Below are positions 43,780 through 54,734 of a stretch of 64,000 bases of DNA, piece after piece. The notes beneath the pieces are model-generated. The model did no database searches. It was not told where the DNA came from and worked only from the letters and a program-made list of their open reading frames with translations. The stretch is from assembly GCA_023374045.1 (NCBI GenBank), contig CM041779.1, forward strand, positions 298,044,167 to 298,108,166. Direction: 5' to 3'. Position 1 is the first letter of the stretch. Each line of letters opens with the position of its first letter. Source of the DNA: Limonium bicolor. Its lineage: Eukaryota; Streptophyta; Magnoliopsida; Caryophyllales; Plumbaginaceae. Both the position numbers and the translations under genes were made by a program.

Positions 43780-45570
43780 AGCCTCAATTTTGAACCACCA
43801 TCCTATGTTGATTCAAGATGATGAGGATCTGACTGAGTTCTAGGTCCACTTATAACCTAAGTTTACTAACTAAGTCAAATAATTCAGAGTAAATTACTCG
43901 GAACCCCCTTGAGCTTTGGGGATAATACAGTTAACCCCCTTGTGTTTATCATAATTATTGGTAACCACCTTGAGGTTATGGTATCTTTGGCTACGAGCCC
44001 CTGAACTATAACTTTGTTATTAGGAAGTTAACTACGTGTTGATCTGTCAGCTTAATCACATTAATAATGTCACGATGGATAACAAAATTGCTTAATCAAC
44101 ATCGTCTAACTCTCCATCAACCCACTTCAGATGCATTTTCGAGGTAGGGTTCATGTTTTTAGAAAAATAACAATGCTGATTAAGCAATGTTTTTTGCCCA
44201 GCCTGTCATTATTAATGAGATTAAGCTGACAGGTCAACACGTAGTTAACGTCTTGATAACGCAGGTATAGATCGGGGGCTCATTGTCAGAGATACCATAA
44301 CCTCAAGGTGTTACCAATTATTTTGATAAACACAAGAGGGTTAACTGTATTATCCCAAATCCTCAAGGGAGTTCCGAGTAATTTACTCTAATTATTAAAT
44401 CTTAAGTTAGCTCACTGGAACATATTAAGAGTTGCCACCTAATTTTAAACTAGGGTAAATTAGGAAAGGAGAGTTCGGGTTTGGGGGCTTGGTATTCGAC
44501 CTATTCAGGGTTCAAATTTCTTTCATTACTCCTCTAGGTCGTTTTTACTCTACTTAGTTATTTACGGCTTACTACGAGCTTGTTTTAACTTAGGTGCGCA
44601 TGTTTCTGATTTTTTTATTTTTAAAGATTTTTTTGACCGAAATCTAAAGTGGAAATTAAAGCTACCTAAACTAGGGTTTTGAAAGTCAAAATTAAATTAT
44701 GTCCGTGGCTACGAACTTGACGTTCGAACCCACGGACCCTAATTAACTTAGGTGAATATAAAAATAGAATTATGAAGAAAATGAAATTTTGAAAAGTCCG
44801 GGGCCACGGACTTGGCGTCCTCAGATCCGGACATAATTTGGAAAAGCCTAAAAATTTTGAAAATTTAATTCCCGCCGCGATCCGGGGTTGTCCGTGGCCA
44901 CAGACTGGCTGTCCGTAGGCATGGACCACCCACAAACGGTGGTGTTCAATAAAACTCAACTTTAATCTGTGTATTTTTTTAGTTATTATTTATTGTGTGT
45001 TTACTTGTTAGCTAAGTTTCATGTTAAATTCGGCATCAAGCTAAAAACTTTCAGTCACTAACGTGTTTAGGATTCTTCAAGCTACCTACCCATAAAATTT
45101 GAGCCAAAAACACCGTCGGAAAACACCTGAACGCCACCGTCTGGTGGTAGTCCGTGCCAACGGATATCCGTCTGGGGTCCTAGACGGCCTATTCGTGGCC
45201 GCGTACACCCTCAGATGGTGGCGGGATATTTTATTTTCAAAATTTAGGTTTTCTCGCGTTTAGGTTAAATCGACTTTATAATAAGCCGTAAATGACATAA
45301 GTAGATGAAAAACAACTTAGAAGGGTAGTGAAAGTAATTTGAACTCGAAAAAGTTCTATACCAAGCCCCCGAACCCGAACTCTAACCTTTCCTATTTTAC
45401 CGTAGGTTAAAATTAGGTGGCGATTCGTAATAGGTTCCAGTGAGCTAGTTTAGGTTTTAATAATTTTTTGTATGATATAGTTATTAAAGTTAGGTTATAA
45501 GTGGACCTAGAATCAAATCATATGCAAATCAACCCAAATCAACAAAGGATAAAGTTCGAAAACCGAGGCT
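43780..45570. repeat. Large imperfect inverted repeat (folded LTR-like sequence)
   Basis: Left arm about 43765-44610 (split by the MITE) pairs with right arm about 45265-45575 on the opposite strand. Shared blocks: gtgagcctc, ctaggtccacttataacc, ctcactggaac, gccacctaattttaa, gagttcgggtt.gggggctt, tttacggctta. The loop (44611-45264) carries a cluster of GTCCGTGGCCACGGAC-like palindromes (44700-45190). No coding sequence; the blocks look like two opposed partial LTRs. Confidence 0.75.
43885..44388. mobile_element. Foldback MITE, about 0.5 kb, TSD TAATT
   Basis: Arms of about 185 bp pair end to end: gagtaaattactcggaac at the left and its complement at the right, continuing through ataatacagttaaccc and gttaactacgtgttga. 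Direct repeat TAATT at 43880-43884 and 44389-44393. Comparison with the other arm of the larger inverted repeat shows the uninterrupted target, confirming insertion. No transposase; superfamily not determined. Confidence 0.8.
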
Positions 45571-45575
45571 CACAA

Positions 45576-46583
45576 CTACAGATTTAATAAGAACTCCTGA
45601 CCAGCTTGGGAAACTAGCCTAGTCCAAACTTGGATCTTCTTTACCACTTTATCCTTAATATATGCAAACACATTCAATTTATTTGTGCCCTTCACACTCG
45701 GGGAGCCAAGATACAAGCCAAAATCATCAACCTCTCTAGCACCAAGAGTGCTCAACACATGCTTTTGAGACTAATTTTCCACACAATTAGAAAACACCAC
45801 TCCCGACTTGTTCACATTAATAACTTGTCTAGATGCCAACTTAAAGTCATCCAAGATTAAGGAAAGTGTATGTGCATTATCATTCGTAACCTCACCGAAC
45901 AAAACACAATCATCAACAACAAACAAGTGAGTAATGCTGTCATCAAGTCCCAACTCCCAGAAACCCTTATATAACCCAACATCACAAGCTAATTTCAAAC
46001 TAGACGCCAAAACCTTCATACAACAGATGAATAAATAAGGTGAAAGTGGATCTCCTTGATGGAGTCCCCTGCGTGGTGCAAAGGTACTACCGGGATGGCC
46101 ACTAATCAACACTATAATTGTAGTTGTCGTTAGACACTTTCAAAAAAGAGCCATCCACCTAGGATGAAAACCCATACTACGCATAACACTAACGAGGAAA
46201 TCCCATTCAACGCGGTCAAAAGCTTTGGACATATCCAACACATATGCAAAAGTACCCCTTTTAACTGTTTTTAAGAATGTCTCATGAGATGCATTAATTC
46301 ATGAGCAACAATCACCTGATTCGTTATAAGATCCCTCCTTACAAAAGCTGCTTGACACTCAAAGATAACATGTGGCATTGCATTACTAACTCGATTAACC
46401 CACATTTTAGAGATCATTCGATAAATAGTATTACATAGTGATATCGGCCGAAAGTCTACCATTGTTTGTGCATCTTTTTTCTTAGGTATAAGAACTAGAT
46501 GTGTATGATTAATTCCATTAGGCACAACCAGCATTAAGGAAACGTAAAACTTTATCTATGAAATCATTACCAATTATTGACCA
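45576..46583 (-). pseudogene. LINE reverse transcriptase, 3' portion (split by CACTA)
   Basis: L1-type non-LTR retrotransposon RT on the minus strand. Reading leftward from 46583: WSIIGNDFIDKVLRFLNAG, HTHLVLIPKKK, MVDFRPISLCNTIYRMISK, GLHQGDPLSPYLFI, then LFVVDDCVLFGE (the FADD box, catalytic Asp pair kept) and YLGSPSVKG ... AYIKDKVVKKIQVW. Several frame changes and stops. The 5' part lies beyond the CACTA insertion at 53944-54330. Ends abruptly near 45576. Confidence 0.85.
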
Positions 46584-46599
46584 CACTGGTGTGGCACGA

Positions 46600-46985
46600 G
46601 TCAAAAGAGGCGGTCCAAACTGTCTAAAACGATGGTTTCGAACCGTCTCTTATACCGTTGTCATTTTTTAAATATTATCTTAAACGACAGCTCAAAACCG
46701 TCATTTAAGAGCATAAACAGACACGCGAATTGGGGACTTTAAAAGACGGTTCTCATTAAACCGTCGTTTATAGTCACGATCCCATGCGCATAAACCGTCG
46801 TTTATGATCACTATCCAAACGCGTGAATTTTACTATAAGAGACAGTTTTATGAGAACCACCTTTTATAGTCTTAGTATAAAATACGGTTCTAACTCCTAA
46901 CCGTCTTTTATAGACGTAAAGCGGTCGCGCCAATTTTACTATAAGAGACGGTTTCTTTTGAACCGTCTTTTATAGTATGTTTTTT
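46600..46985. repeat. CACTA left subterminal repeats
   Basis: At least six GACGGTT/AACCGTC elements, many arranged as small palindromes with tataga or taaa flanks. The counterpart lies at the right end. Confidence 0.85.
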
Positions 46986-48155
46986 TTAAAAAAAAATTCT
47001 GTTTTTTCATTCCCTCTGTAATCACAAATGATTACATCCATAAAACCTGCATAATAGCAGCATTGTACAACAATCATATTTCACCAAAATATGTAATGTG
47101 TGGCATACTTCACACACAGATTGCCATTGCAATTTAAAAAGCTACAACACAACAATGACAGCAGCTAGCCCAACAGTTTAATCGATATTTTTTACACAAA
47201 TTAAACAAAAAAGTGAGAAGTAAAAACACACAATGACAACAGCTAGACAGTCTTGTAGTCACCCTCTTTTTTGTCCTCCCAGTGCTATCCATGAAATCAT
47301 TTTCCTCCTTTGAGCTTCCGCTCGAGACTCTCATGGTATATTACTTCTCTTCTTTGATGGGTCATCAGTGTTATCATTGCTGCCACCGTTGACGCGGATC
47401 TACAAAGATGCAGAAGAAAATACATGAAGACTGAGATTGGAAATTGATAACAATAAATATTTTTAGAATCCATTCAAGCTATGCCCTATTAATACTAAAT
47501 AGTCAGTGCTATTCTTTGAATGCTAGAAACTAAAGGTGAGAAGATAAAATGTTATATTTGCAAGCTATGCCCTATTAATACTAAATAGTAAAAACATATA
47601 TAATTCAAGTGTATTCAAGTATATAATGAATAGTTTTCAGCCCTTATTATTCCTATAATGGTCAGTCCCAACAAGGACTGTCCAAGATTTTCCCCTATTG
47701 GATATATCCTGGACAGGTTAACTATATATGTTGCATAAGCATATATTGCTTACGAAAAAAAATTAAATGTACCTTATTCGATGCAGATGATAAGCGTAAT
47801 AGTTTGGTGATGAACAAACGTGAGGAATCCAATCAGATTAACTCTGTTTAAGAAAATAGAAAATACCATTACAAAAAATCATAACTACAATTGTATATTC
47901 AGAAAATTAAATTACAATTTCTAAGACTGTGCAAATGTGACAGTCAAAACATAATAATGAAAGCAGCAAAAACAGAGGCAAAGTAGTGCATTTTAAGAAG
48001 GTAAAAACTATTGTAACATACCTTAAAAACGCAGAAGTACAATGCTCAAATGTTCCGAAGTGAAAAACAGCAGCAGTTCTTCATCAACAGTAAATTAGGA
48101 GCAAATCAGCGAGAAATAAGAATAGCATTATTCAAAAGAGCCAACAGTAAGAAGG
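46986..48155. other. CACTA interior, no gene seen
   Basis: A+T-rich sequence. The phrase caagctatgccctattaatactaaatagt occurs twice (about 47478 and 47561). No domain-bearing ORF. Confidence 0.5.
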
Positions 48156-48523
48156 TAAGTTCAAGTGTATTACCGGTTACGGTGTGAACTCTTTTCAGCC
48201 CGTGTTCAATCTGGTGTTCAAGATGCAGTAGCCCAGTGATTCACAAAAGAGAATGAAGAGATCACATAGCATGTATGTCCTAGTGCGAGAGAGAATAAAC
48301 ACTAAGTTTGAGTGTATTACCCGTAATTTAATGGTCAAAACACAATAATGAAAGATTCGTTAAATTTATCACTGTAGAGGCGCAGGCACAATTAGAAAAT
48401 GAAGAGATCGCAGAGTATTTACACCCTAATAATGGCAAAGAGTATAAGCCAAGTTTGAGTGTATTACCAGCTCTGGAGTAGACTGTTTTCAGCTCGTATT
48501 CAATCTGGTGTATGAGATGCAGC
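48156..48523. repeat. Tandem repeats inside CACTA, left part
   Basis: Imperfect units of roughly 145-170 bp, recognisable by agttYRagtgtattacc (about 48160, 48307, 48450), cagcYcgt.ttcaatctggtgt and gaatgaagagatcRcagagYat. The array continues at 51337-51590 after the solo LTR; removing the LTR restores the spacing. Confidence 0.8.
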
Positions 48524-51331
48524 TGTAATACCCCAAATTTCTTAAGCTGTGATTAAGGTCTTATTTAATTGTAAACCTTAGGAAACCCTAATTTCTAAAG
48601 ATGGATAAGGTTATAATTAGTTGGAGGTGCTTGGTGAACATTAGAAATTTTAGTTCCCGGAGTATCACCCGGTAAACCTTAGTTTCGCAGGATTTCTGAA
48701 ATTCCTTAAAATTACTGAATTCCTCAGGAACTGAGAGTGGGTATCAACCCTAGGAAGTGTGTTAGATACTTTTGAGAGTGTTTTGAGGAAAGAAACAATC
48801 ATATCTTTCTTCTTTTAATATAAGACAATCTAGTTACGTTTTTCAGTATTTAGTGATTCCGGGCAAACGGGGCTTAAGGAGAGCTCGAAAGTGACTCGCG
48901 GAAATTCCTTAAACTTGATAACTCACACTAGTATTAACATACCTACATATATAGTCTTAATTCCCATAAAAAGCTCAAGCCAAACATGGCCTAAGATGGG
49001 GCCGAAAATATCAAGGAAGGAGGAGAAAAATATCTCGGTTACTATTCACACCTCCTTACTATTCACACCTTACTATTTGTCAATGATTGCAAAATCAACT
49101 TGCCCCCTCCTTATCCATCCAATGGCGGTTTGGCATGAGTGGTTAGGATTGGTTTTTGTCACCTAACACAAATCTATGGCTATGGACAATTCTAGAAGTC
49201 ATAATTACAAATAGTAAGATAAGGATAAAAATCAAGTATAAAAGGGGGGGTGGAGGTCGGCCATGGTAGGTGAGCAAGGTGGCCATTCCTCTTCATCTAC
49301 CTTTCTTCTCTTGAGCTATAAAACACCATTGGAGCATAGGCAACAACACTCCTCCATTGGAAACACAAATCTAAGATAGTAATTAAGCTAAAATTAAGGA
49401 AAAGGGCAAGTTTAAAGAGGGGAGCCAAAATCCAAGGTGGGCGACTTGGTTGTTGGAGATTTTGAGCTCAAGAACTTATAATCAAGGTAGGTAGAAAAGC
49501 TCCAAAATGGCTAGGAGAGGACAGGTAACATCTATGCACATCACTTTCACCCTTTAAGTATTTTCCTTCTTAAGTCATTCTGTTTTGTTATCTACGAATC
49601 CTATCTCTTATTTTCTTAAAATTTCTACAGTAAACTAGGGATGAATAGTTAGTGAACATCCTAGAAAATCAAGTCGAAATAAGGTTGGGAAGTAGGAAAA
49701 CACTAAAGAACTTTGAAAATGAAGAAAAATGAGCTTTAAGCTTTAGGAATTGTTTGGATGGGTTTCCGACATGGGTTTGAGCTAAAATTTTGAGGGTAGT
49801 CTTGAATAGTGAATATATGGTTATGGTTGAAAAATCAAGTCGAATGGAGAAATTTAAGTCGGTTAGACAAGGTAAAGAAGCTAAAAATGAGAAAAGGTGC
49901 TTTAAGCATTTCTGAATGTTTGAATGGGTTTCCGAATTGATCTTGAGCTGAAATTTTAAGGAGATACTTGTGTTGTTGATATTGGATCATGGTTAAAATT
50001 TTAGGCCGAGACTCATTTGGGAAGTTGCTTAAGTTGGTGAATAGTGATTTTGGCTAAAAATAAGAATTTAAGCTTTCTAAGGTGGTTTCTTGGAAATTAA
50101 TTGATTCTTTGATTTATTGGAGCTTGAATGGTATTGTTATGATGTTATTAAGGTTATTTTACAAGTGGTGAGCTTGATGGGTGAATTACTACTTGTGTAA
50201 AGCTTGGTTATGATATCTTACTCATGGTTTGCAAATGTGTTTAAGGATAACCTCTTGTGGTGGTGGTGGAAATTATTGTGTGATGTTGATATCATGGTTA
50301 TCCTAAGGCTATGCCTCTTGTGAGAGCCTTTAAGGCCAAGCCGACGTTCCGGCAACAATATAAGCTCCTACTAATGAAATTGGAGCTGCCACTATGATCT
50401 ACTCCTGTTGGACAGAAGTTTTCAATAGGGGGTGTGCACACTTAAGGACATAGGGTGGGTGGTGGTGGTGGTGGACTTCATTTGGAAATATCTTGTGTGG
50501 TGGACTTCATTTGGAAATATCTTGTATTTGATAATAATTATCTCTTGATAATTCATGGTACAGGTAAATGGTGTGTGATCTATTCTGATTTGTTATATTT
50601 GTTAATATTTGCTGGGAACAAAGGTTTTAAAGAGAAAATAAGTTTTTACGGGGTGTGGTAGTGTTACTCAGTTTTTACTGATTTTATTTGGTTGTGTTTC
50701 CCTGTGTATATGTATTCTGTGAATCAGGGTAACTGGGATGGACACCTTCTCTGCACTGAGGACGAGTCCACCGATACTTTCTATATTTTCATGTTTGTCA
50801 CCTATCGTAGAAGTTTACAGCCTGGGGTCACCGAGATAATTTATGAAGAGTGGAACAGAAGATACAAGGTTTTAGGCACCCGGAGAATGGCACCAGTCAG
50901 TCCATCACTCACGATGTTTCCACAGTGTACGAGTATATGCAAGTGGTCCCTAGTTAGATGCTAGCGATGTAATAGCCTTTTGATACCCCTTTACTTTTGG
51001 TGTAAAATAGGAGTAGGAGCTAACATAGTAGTTGGCTGGAAGGGGTCTTTTGGTACTAAGGTGTAAAGTGACGGGTTGGTTGTGTCACTCTTTTGATAGT
51101 AACAGCGATGTAAGATAGCTAGCGTAGGGGTGGTGGTGGTAATAGCCTTACGCTTACTAGTGTTAGTAAGTGTGGCGGTAACCCCCGGTGTTAGTATTAG
51201 GGGACCTTTGTAAAAAGAAGACTGACGCATGTATAATATAAGCAGTTACTTTAGTTATAACATGTCTCTTTAGAAATAAAAATAAAAAAAAAGAGGCTAA
51301 GTAAATGGTGGTGGTAAACCGGGGTGTTACA
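48524..51331 (+). mobile_element. Solo LTR inside the CACTA element, TSD GCAGC
   Basis: Terminus TGTAATACCCC at 48524, terminus GGGGTGTTACA ending 51331, direct repeat GCAGC at 48519-48523 and 51332-51336. 2.8 kb with no ORF, primer site or polypurine tract. Termini like those of E, F and G2, but little other similarity seen, so a relative rather than the same subfamily. Contains a short tandem duplication of gtggacttcatttggaaatatcttgt (about 50470-50525). Confidence 0.9.
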
Positions 51332-51590
51332 GCAGCAGTTTAGTGATTTAATCACTGCAAGGCGCGGTCACAATTAGAGAATGAAGAGATCACAGAGCAT
51401 GTATTTCCTAATTATGCCAAAGAGAATATGGTAAGTTCAAGTGTATTACCGGTTCTAGAGTGAGATGTTTTCAGCCCATGTTAAATCTGGTGTAAGAGAT
51501 GCAGCAGCCCGGTGATTATTATCACTGCAGAGAAGCGGTCACAAGAAGGGAATGAAGAGATTGAAGAGTATGTATTGCAAGTCAACTTTT
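51332..51590. repeat. Tandem repeats inside CACTA, right part
   Basis: Continuation of the array at 48156-48523: agttcaagtgtattaccggtt at 51431, and two copies of the gaatgaagagat block. A lone related phrase (gtatattaccggttctag) recurs at 53125-53142. Confidence 0.8.
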
Positions 51591-52540
51591 AAGTGTTTTA
51601 GCATGATGCATGCTTTTAAAATGAAGTACCCAGCAACCGTATTCATGGACAGATGAAGAATAGCATTATTCAAAAACACTTAAACTACTGAAATTGCTTT
51701 ATTCAAAGAAGCATAGCAGAAGTAGTTAAAAGATAACAACATTCAAAGAAGCACAGCAGAAAACTGAAGTCTTAAAAACTGAACTAAATTCAAGTCAAGG
51801 GCTGACTATAGTAGCACATAAACAGAAGCAAAAAGAGAACTTAAAGCATGTTGTGTGATGGCTAAAAAATTATTACACTCCAAATGTAGTATTTGGACAA
51901 CAGCAACTTAGAGTTTATATGGAGCTATATTCACAAAAACAACCAATGAATTAGCCTTAAAGAAACAACCCCTTGCATACTTAGAGTTTTGACTATATGA
52001 GGCGTGAAACAAATTGTAGTTTTAGAAAATGGCTAGACAATAGTCAATGGTTACGTTTTGTCATTTTTCCTTATTAATTTGTATGTACCAGCTGAGCTGA
52101 GGCTAAAAAAAGATATGTAAACGGGAAATAATTAACAAATACATTAATTATGTGCATTCATCTGAGTTATACTAAAACTGTACGTAATTAAACTAGACAA
52201 TTGAAAAGTTTAGTAATTAAACTCTACCTAATTACCATTACTAGTACTACATATCAATGGAATTTAGTTTTAAATATGTTCATCTATCCTTTTCGAGTCG
52301 TGGACCACGCAACATCAACTTGCTCGATTATTCAGTTTCCATATTCGTGTGTATATAAACTCGATCAAATAGAGAATCAAAAAGAAAATTCATTCATGCA
52401 TGAGAGGAGTTTGACGTCTGACTTTATTAATACGATAAATTCCCCAGACAAATTGCTTCATTGGAATTAATTCACTTGCGAATAATACTACAAAACAACT
52501 CACTTAATTATAATAATAATTCTATTTGCAAAGATCATAC
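51591..52540. other. CACTA interior, no coding sequence seen
   Basis: A+T-rich sequence upstream of the promoter-like segment. Contains two aacattcaaagaagca-type repeats near 51670-51760. Nothing recognisable. Confidence 0.4.
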
Positions 52541-52550
52541 TATATATAAT
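52541..52550 (+). promoter_or_regulatory. TATA box of a promoter-like segment inside CACTA
   Basis: tatatataat, 90 bp before the ATG at 52640, with pyrimidine-rich leader-like sequence between them. Confidence 0.45.
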
Positions 52551-52639
52551 ATCAGTATACCTTCCCATTCAATATCACCCTCCCCTTTATCTCATCTCAT
52601 TCTATCAATCTTGTTCATATATTTATTTTCGGATCCAAA

Positions 52640-52787
52640 ATGAACGATAACAACAGCAAATTCGGCCCTCCCCATACTCCGCCCACCTATGCCGACACTA
52701 ATCCAAAGAATCCTGACGTAGAACATCAAGCCGCCACTGCCCCAACCTATGCTGGCGCGACTCCATCAATGACGCCAAACTACTTAG
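52640..52787 (+). other. Candidate captured first exon inside CACTA
   Basis: The ATG at 52640 opens MNDNNSKFGPPHTPPTYADT, followed by PTYAGATPSMTPNYLG, low in complexity but codon-like, and ends at a plausible donor (tacttag/gtaatgg, junction 52787/52788). The unspliced frame runs to 52822. A TATA box and leader stand at the right distance upstream. It looks like the promoter and first exon of a host gene taken up by the transposon. I do not recognise the protein and see no second exon. Confidence 0.4.
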
Positions 52788-53519
52788 GTAATGGTAGTTT
52801 ACTAAATTCCATTGATATGTAGTACTAGTAATGGTAATTAGGTAGAGTTTTCCAATTGATTCAACTTTAACGCTCAGTAAACCTCAAAAGAAAAGTTCAA
52901 AGGATGACAATTAATTAAACTAGTCTAGTCTTCTTCATATTTTTTACCAATCAATCTCTACATTGAATCATTATAACGGATATTGAACTTGTTCACATGC
53001 ACTACAAAATGAAGATCGATAACAAAACTAGCACAATGGATTTTCGGAAGTCTAATATGCAAAATACTAAGCTTGTAGTATTATACAGAAATTGAAATGG
53101 TAATCGATTAGCAAAATTACCGTGAGTATATTACCGGTTCTAGCTTGGGTCTGCAGGGTGGACAGCGAGCTCGAGCTAGCCAACAGACAGCAAATATTCA
53201 TCTTCGGGCAGCAGATAGGGAGCGACGGTGGTGGCGTTGGGTGTGGTTGCGATCGACAATGGTGGTGTTGGGCGCTGTTGCAATCGACGACGGGAATGGC
53301 GCTGTTGGCGACGCTTATTAATGACGCGACTGGCGACGGCTCCTGGCTGGGGTGAAAGAGAAGAAGGCGGCGACAGCAAACGGTGGACCGACGGCGAAAC
53401 TAGGAGGGGGTGGTGGACCGACGGTGAAACTGGGAGGAGGCGGTGAACGAGAGGAAGACGACGGTGATTGAGAGAGTGTACGAGTTTCGCGAAGTTGAGA
53501 GATCGGGGAGAGATCAGAA
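52788..53519. other. CACTA interior, (ggt)n-rich right part
   Basis: The right half (53140-53470) is G-rich, with ggtggcg/cgacgg steps open in several frames on both strands. This is composition-driven and not protein-like. Confidence 0.4.
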
Positions 53520-53940
53520 AATAAGGTGATAGGTTATTTTAGTAGCGTTTTAAGAGACGATTCGTAACGAACCGTCGTTTTAGATAGCTTTTAAAAGACG
53601 GGTCTTCTGAAACCGTCTTTTATAATGCAAGGGCGCGCGAGAATGGAGGACATAAAAACGACAGTCATAGCCTAACCGTCTTTTATTATGGTTTTAAAAT
53701 ACGGTTGTTACTAAACAGTCATTAAATATACTAGGAGGCGCGCTATTAGATAGAATATAAACGACGGTTTGACCATAATCGTCGTTTAACAACAGGTACG
53801 GTAAAAATCAGCATTTTAAAGGACGGTTTAGTGAAAACCGTCTTTAAAGAGTTCCGCGCGCATACCAAAGGACTTTTTAAGACGGTTTTTTTTAAACCGC
53901 CTCTTATAACTTGTATTTTTTAATATATTTTCTACTAGTG
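53520..53940. repeat. CACTA right subterminal repeats and terminus
   Basis: Six or more GACGGTT/AACCGTC units, ending in TTTTCTACTAGTG. Pairs with the left end (both have aagaggcggt close to the terminus). Confidence 0.85.
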
Positions 53941-53943
53941 CCA

Positions 53944-54330
53944 ATAAGTGCGAATGAACATACAATTTTATTTCATCAGGGCCTGATGCCTTTGAAGGAT
54001 GCCTCTCCTTGAGAGCATGAACCATCTCTTCATGCATGTAGTGCTCTCCCATAACATGATAAAGATCTCTAGATACCCTTCCGTGCACACATTCTAAAAA
54101 ATGTGGATTAGAATTTGGTCAAATGATTCAAACAAGCTTTGGAAATAGCCCAGCTTTCAATACCATTCCAATCTGAAACTAAAACATTATCACCACTTCT
54201 TAGAGAGTAAATGATGTTCCACCTTGACCTAGCACGGAAACGTTTGAAGAAAAAACTTGTATTACTATCGCCCGCAAGAGCCAATGCTGTGTTGAGCGCT
54301 CTGACTTCCTCATGCATGACTAAAAACAAA
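53944..54330 (-). pseudogene. LINE, 5' side of the copy split by CACTA
   Basis: Minus strand: ALALAGDSNTSFFFKRFRAR, RWNIIYSLRSG, then EMVHALKERHPSKASGPDEI, the segment leading into the RT domain (KAPGPDG in intact LINEs). It continues in sense across the CACTA empty site at 46583 (WSIIGNDF). The 5' end is lost near 54330, about 240 bp from the WOX TATA box. Confidence 0.8.
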
Positions 54331-54571
54331 GTGAATGTAAGTTGAATTGTAATTAGTATAACTATATCCAAACTAGCTAGAGAAAAATATGATCTGGTTT
54401 ATACAGCTTGACAACAGCCAATACAGTACGCGGTATTCATGAACATAAGCAAATTTGGGGAATGAGAAAACAGTACTGTCTCTCTCATTTTCTTGTGTCT
54501 TGGAATATTTGCGCAGATTTTAAAGGGGCACTTCGTAGTTTCCAATGGAAGGATTCATGTTTTCCTAAGTC
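54331..54571 (+). other. Short upstream region of the WOX gene
   Basis: Only about 240 bp separate LINE debris from the WOX TATA box. No further motif identified. Any distal control sequence would lie in or beyond the transposons. Confidence 0.4.
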
Positions 54572-54579
54572 TATAAATA
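54572..54579 (+). promoter_or_regulatory. TATA box of the WOX gene
   Basis: TATAAATA, followed about 30 bp later by a likely start region (caccggcattattag) and a 5' leader with CT-rich sequence up to the ATG at 54735. Confidence 0.65.
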
Positions 54580-54734
54580 CTTACATCAAACACCGGCATT
54601 ATTAGTATAGATCACTGTGCATTCATTCATATATATCCTTTTTATTATTCCCCAGATCCCTCTCCCCTCTCTCTCACACTCTCGTTGTCATATTAGTTTA
54701 GTATTTCAACCACAGCAGCACAGCAGCAGTAGTG

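Larger units (their letters stand above)
46584..53940. mobile_element. Non-autonomous CACTA (En/Spm) transposon, TSD CCA
   Basis: Left end CACTGGTG at 46584, right end ...TTTTCTACTAGTG at 53940 (complement CACTAGTAGAAAA), flanked by CCA (46581-46583 and 53941-53943). Subterminal regions at 46600-46985 and 53520-53905 are packed with aaaGACGGTT...AACCGTCttt inverted repeats, the transposase-binding type of CACTA ends. The LINE reading frame is continuous across the empty site. No transposase ORF; about 4.5 kb once the inserted solo LTR is removed. Confidence 0.92.

Noticed and set aside
53122..53446. Gly/Arg/Trp-rich ORFs inside the CACTA element
   Set aside because: Open because of (ggt/cga)n composition on both strands; no domain or conserved start.
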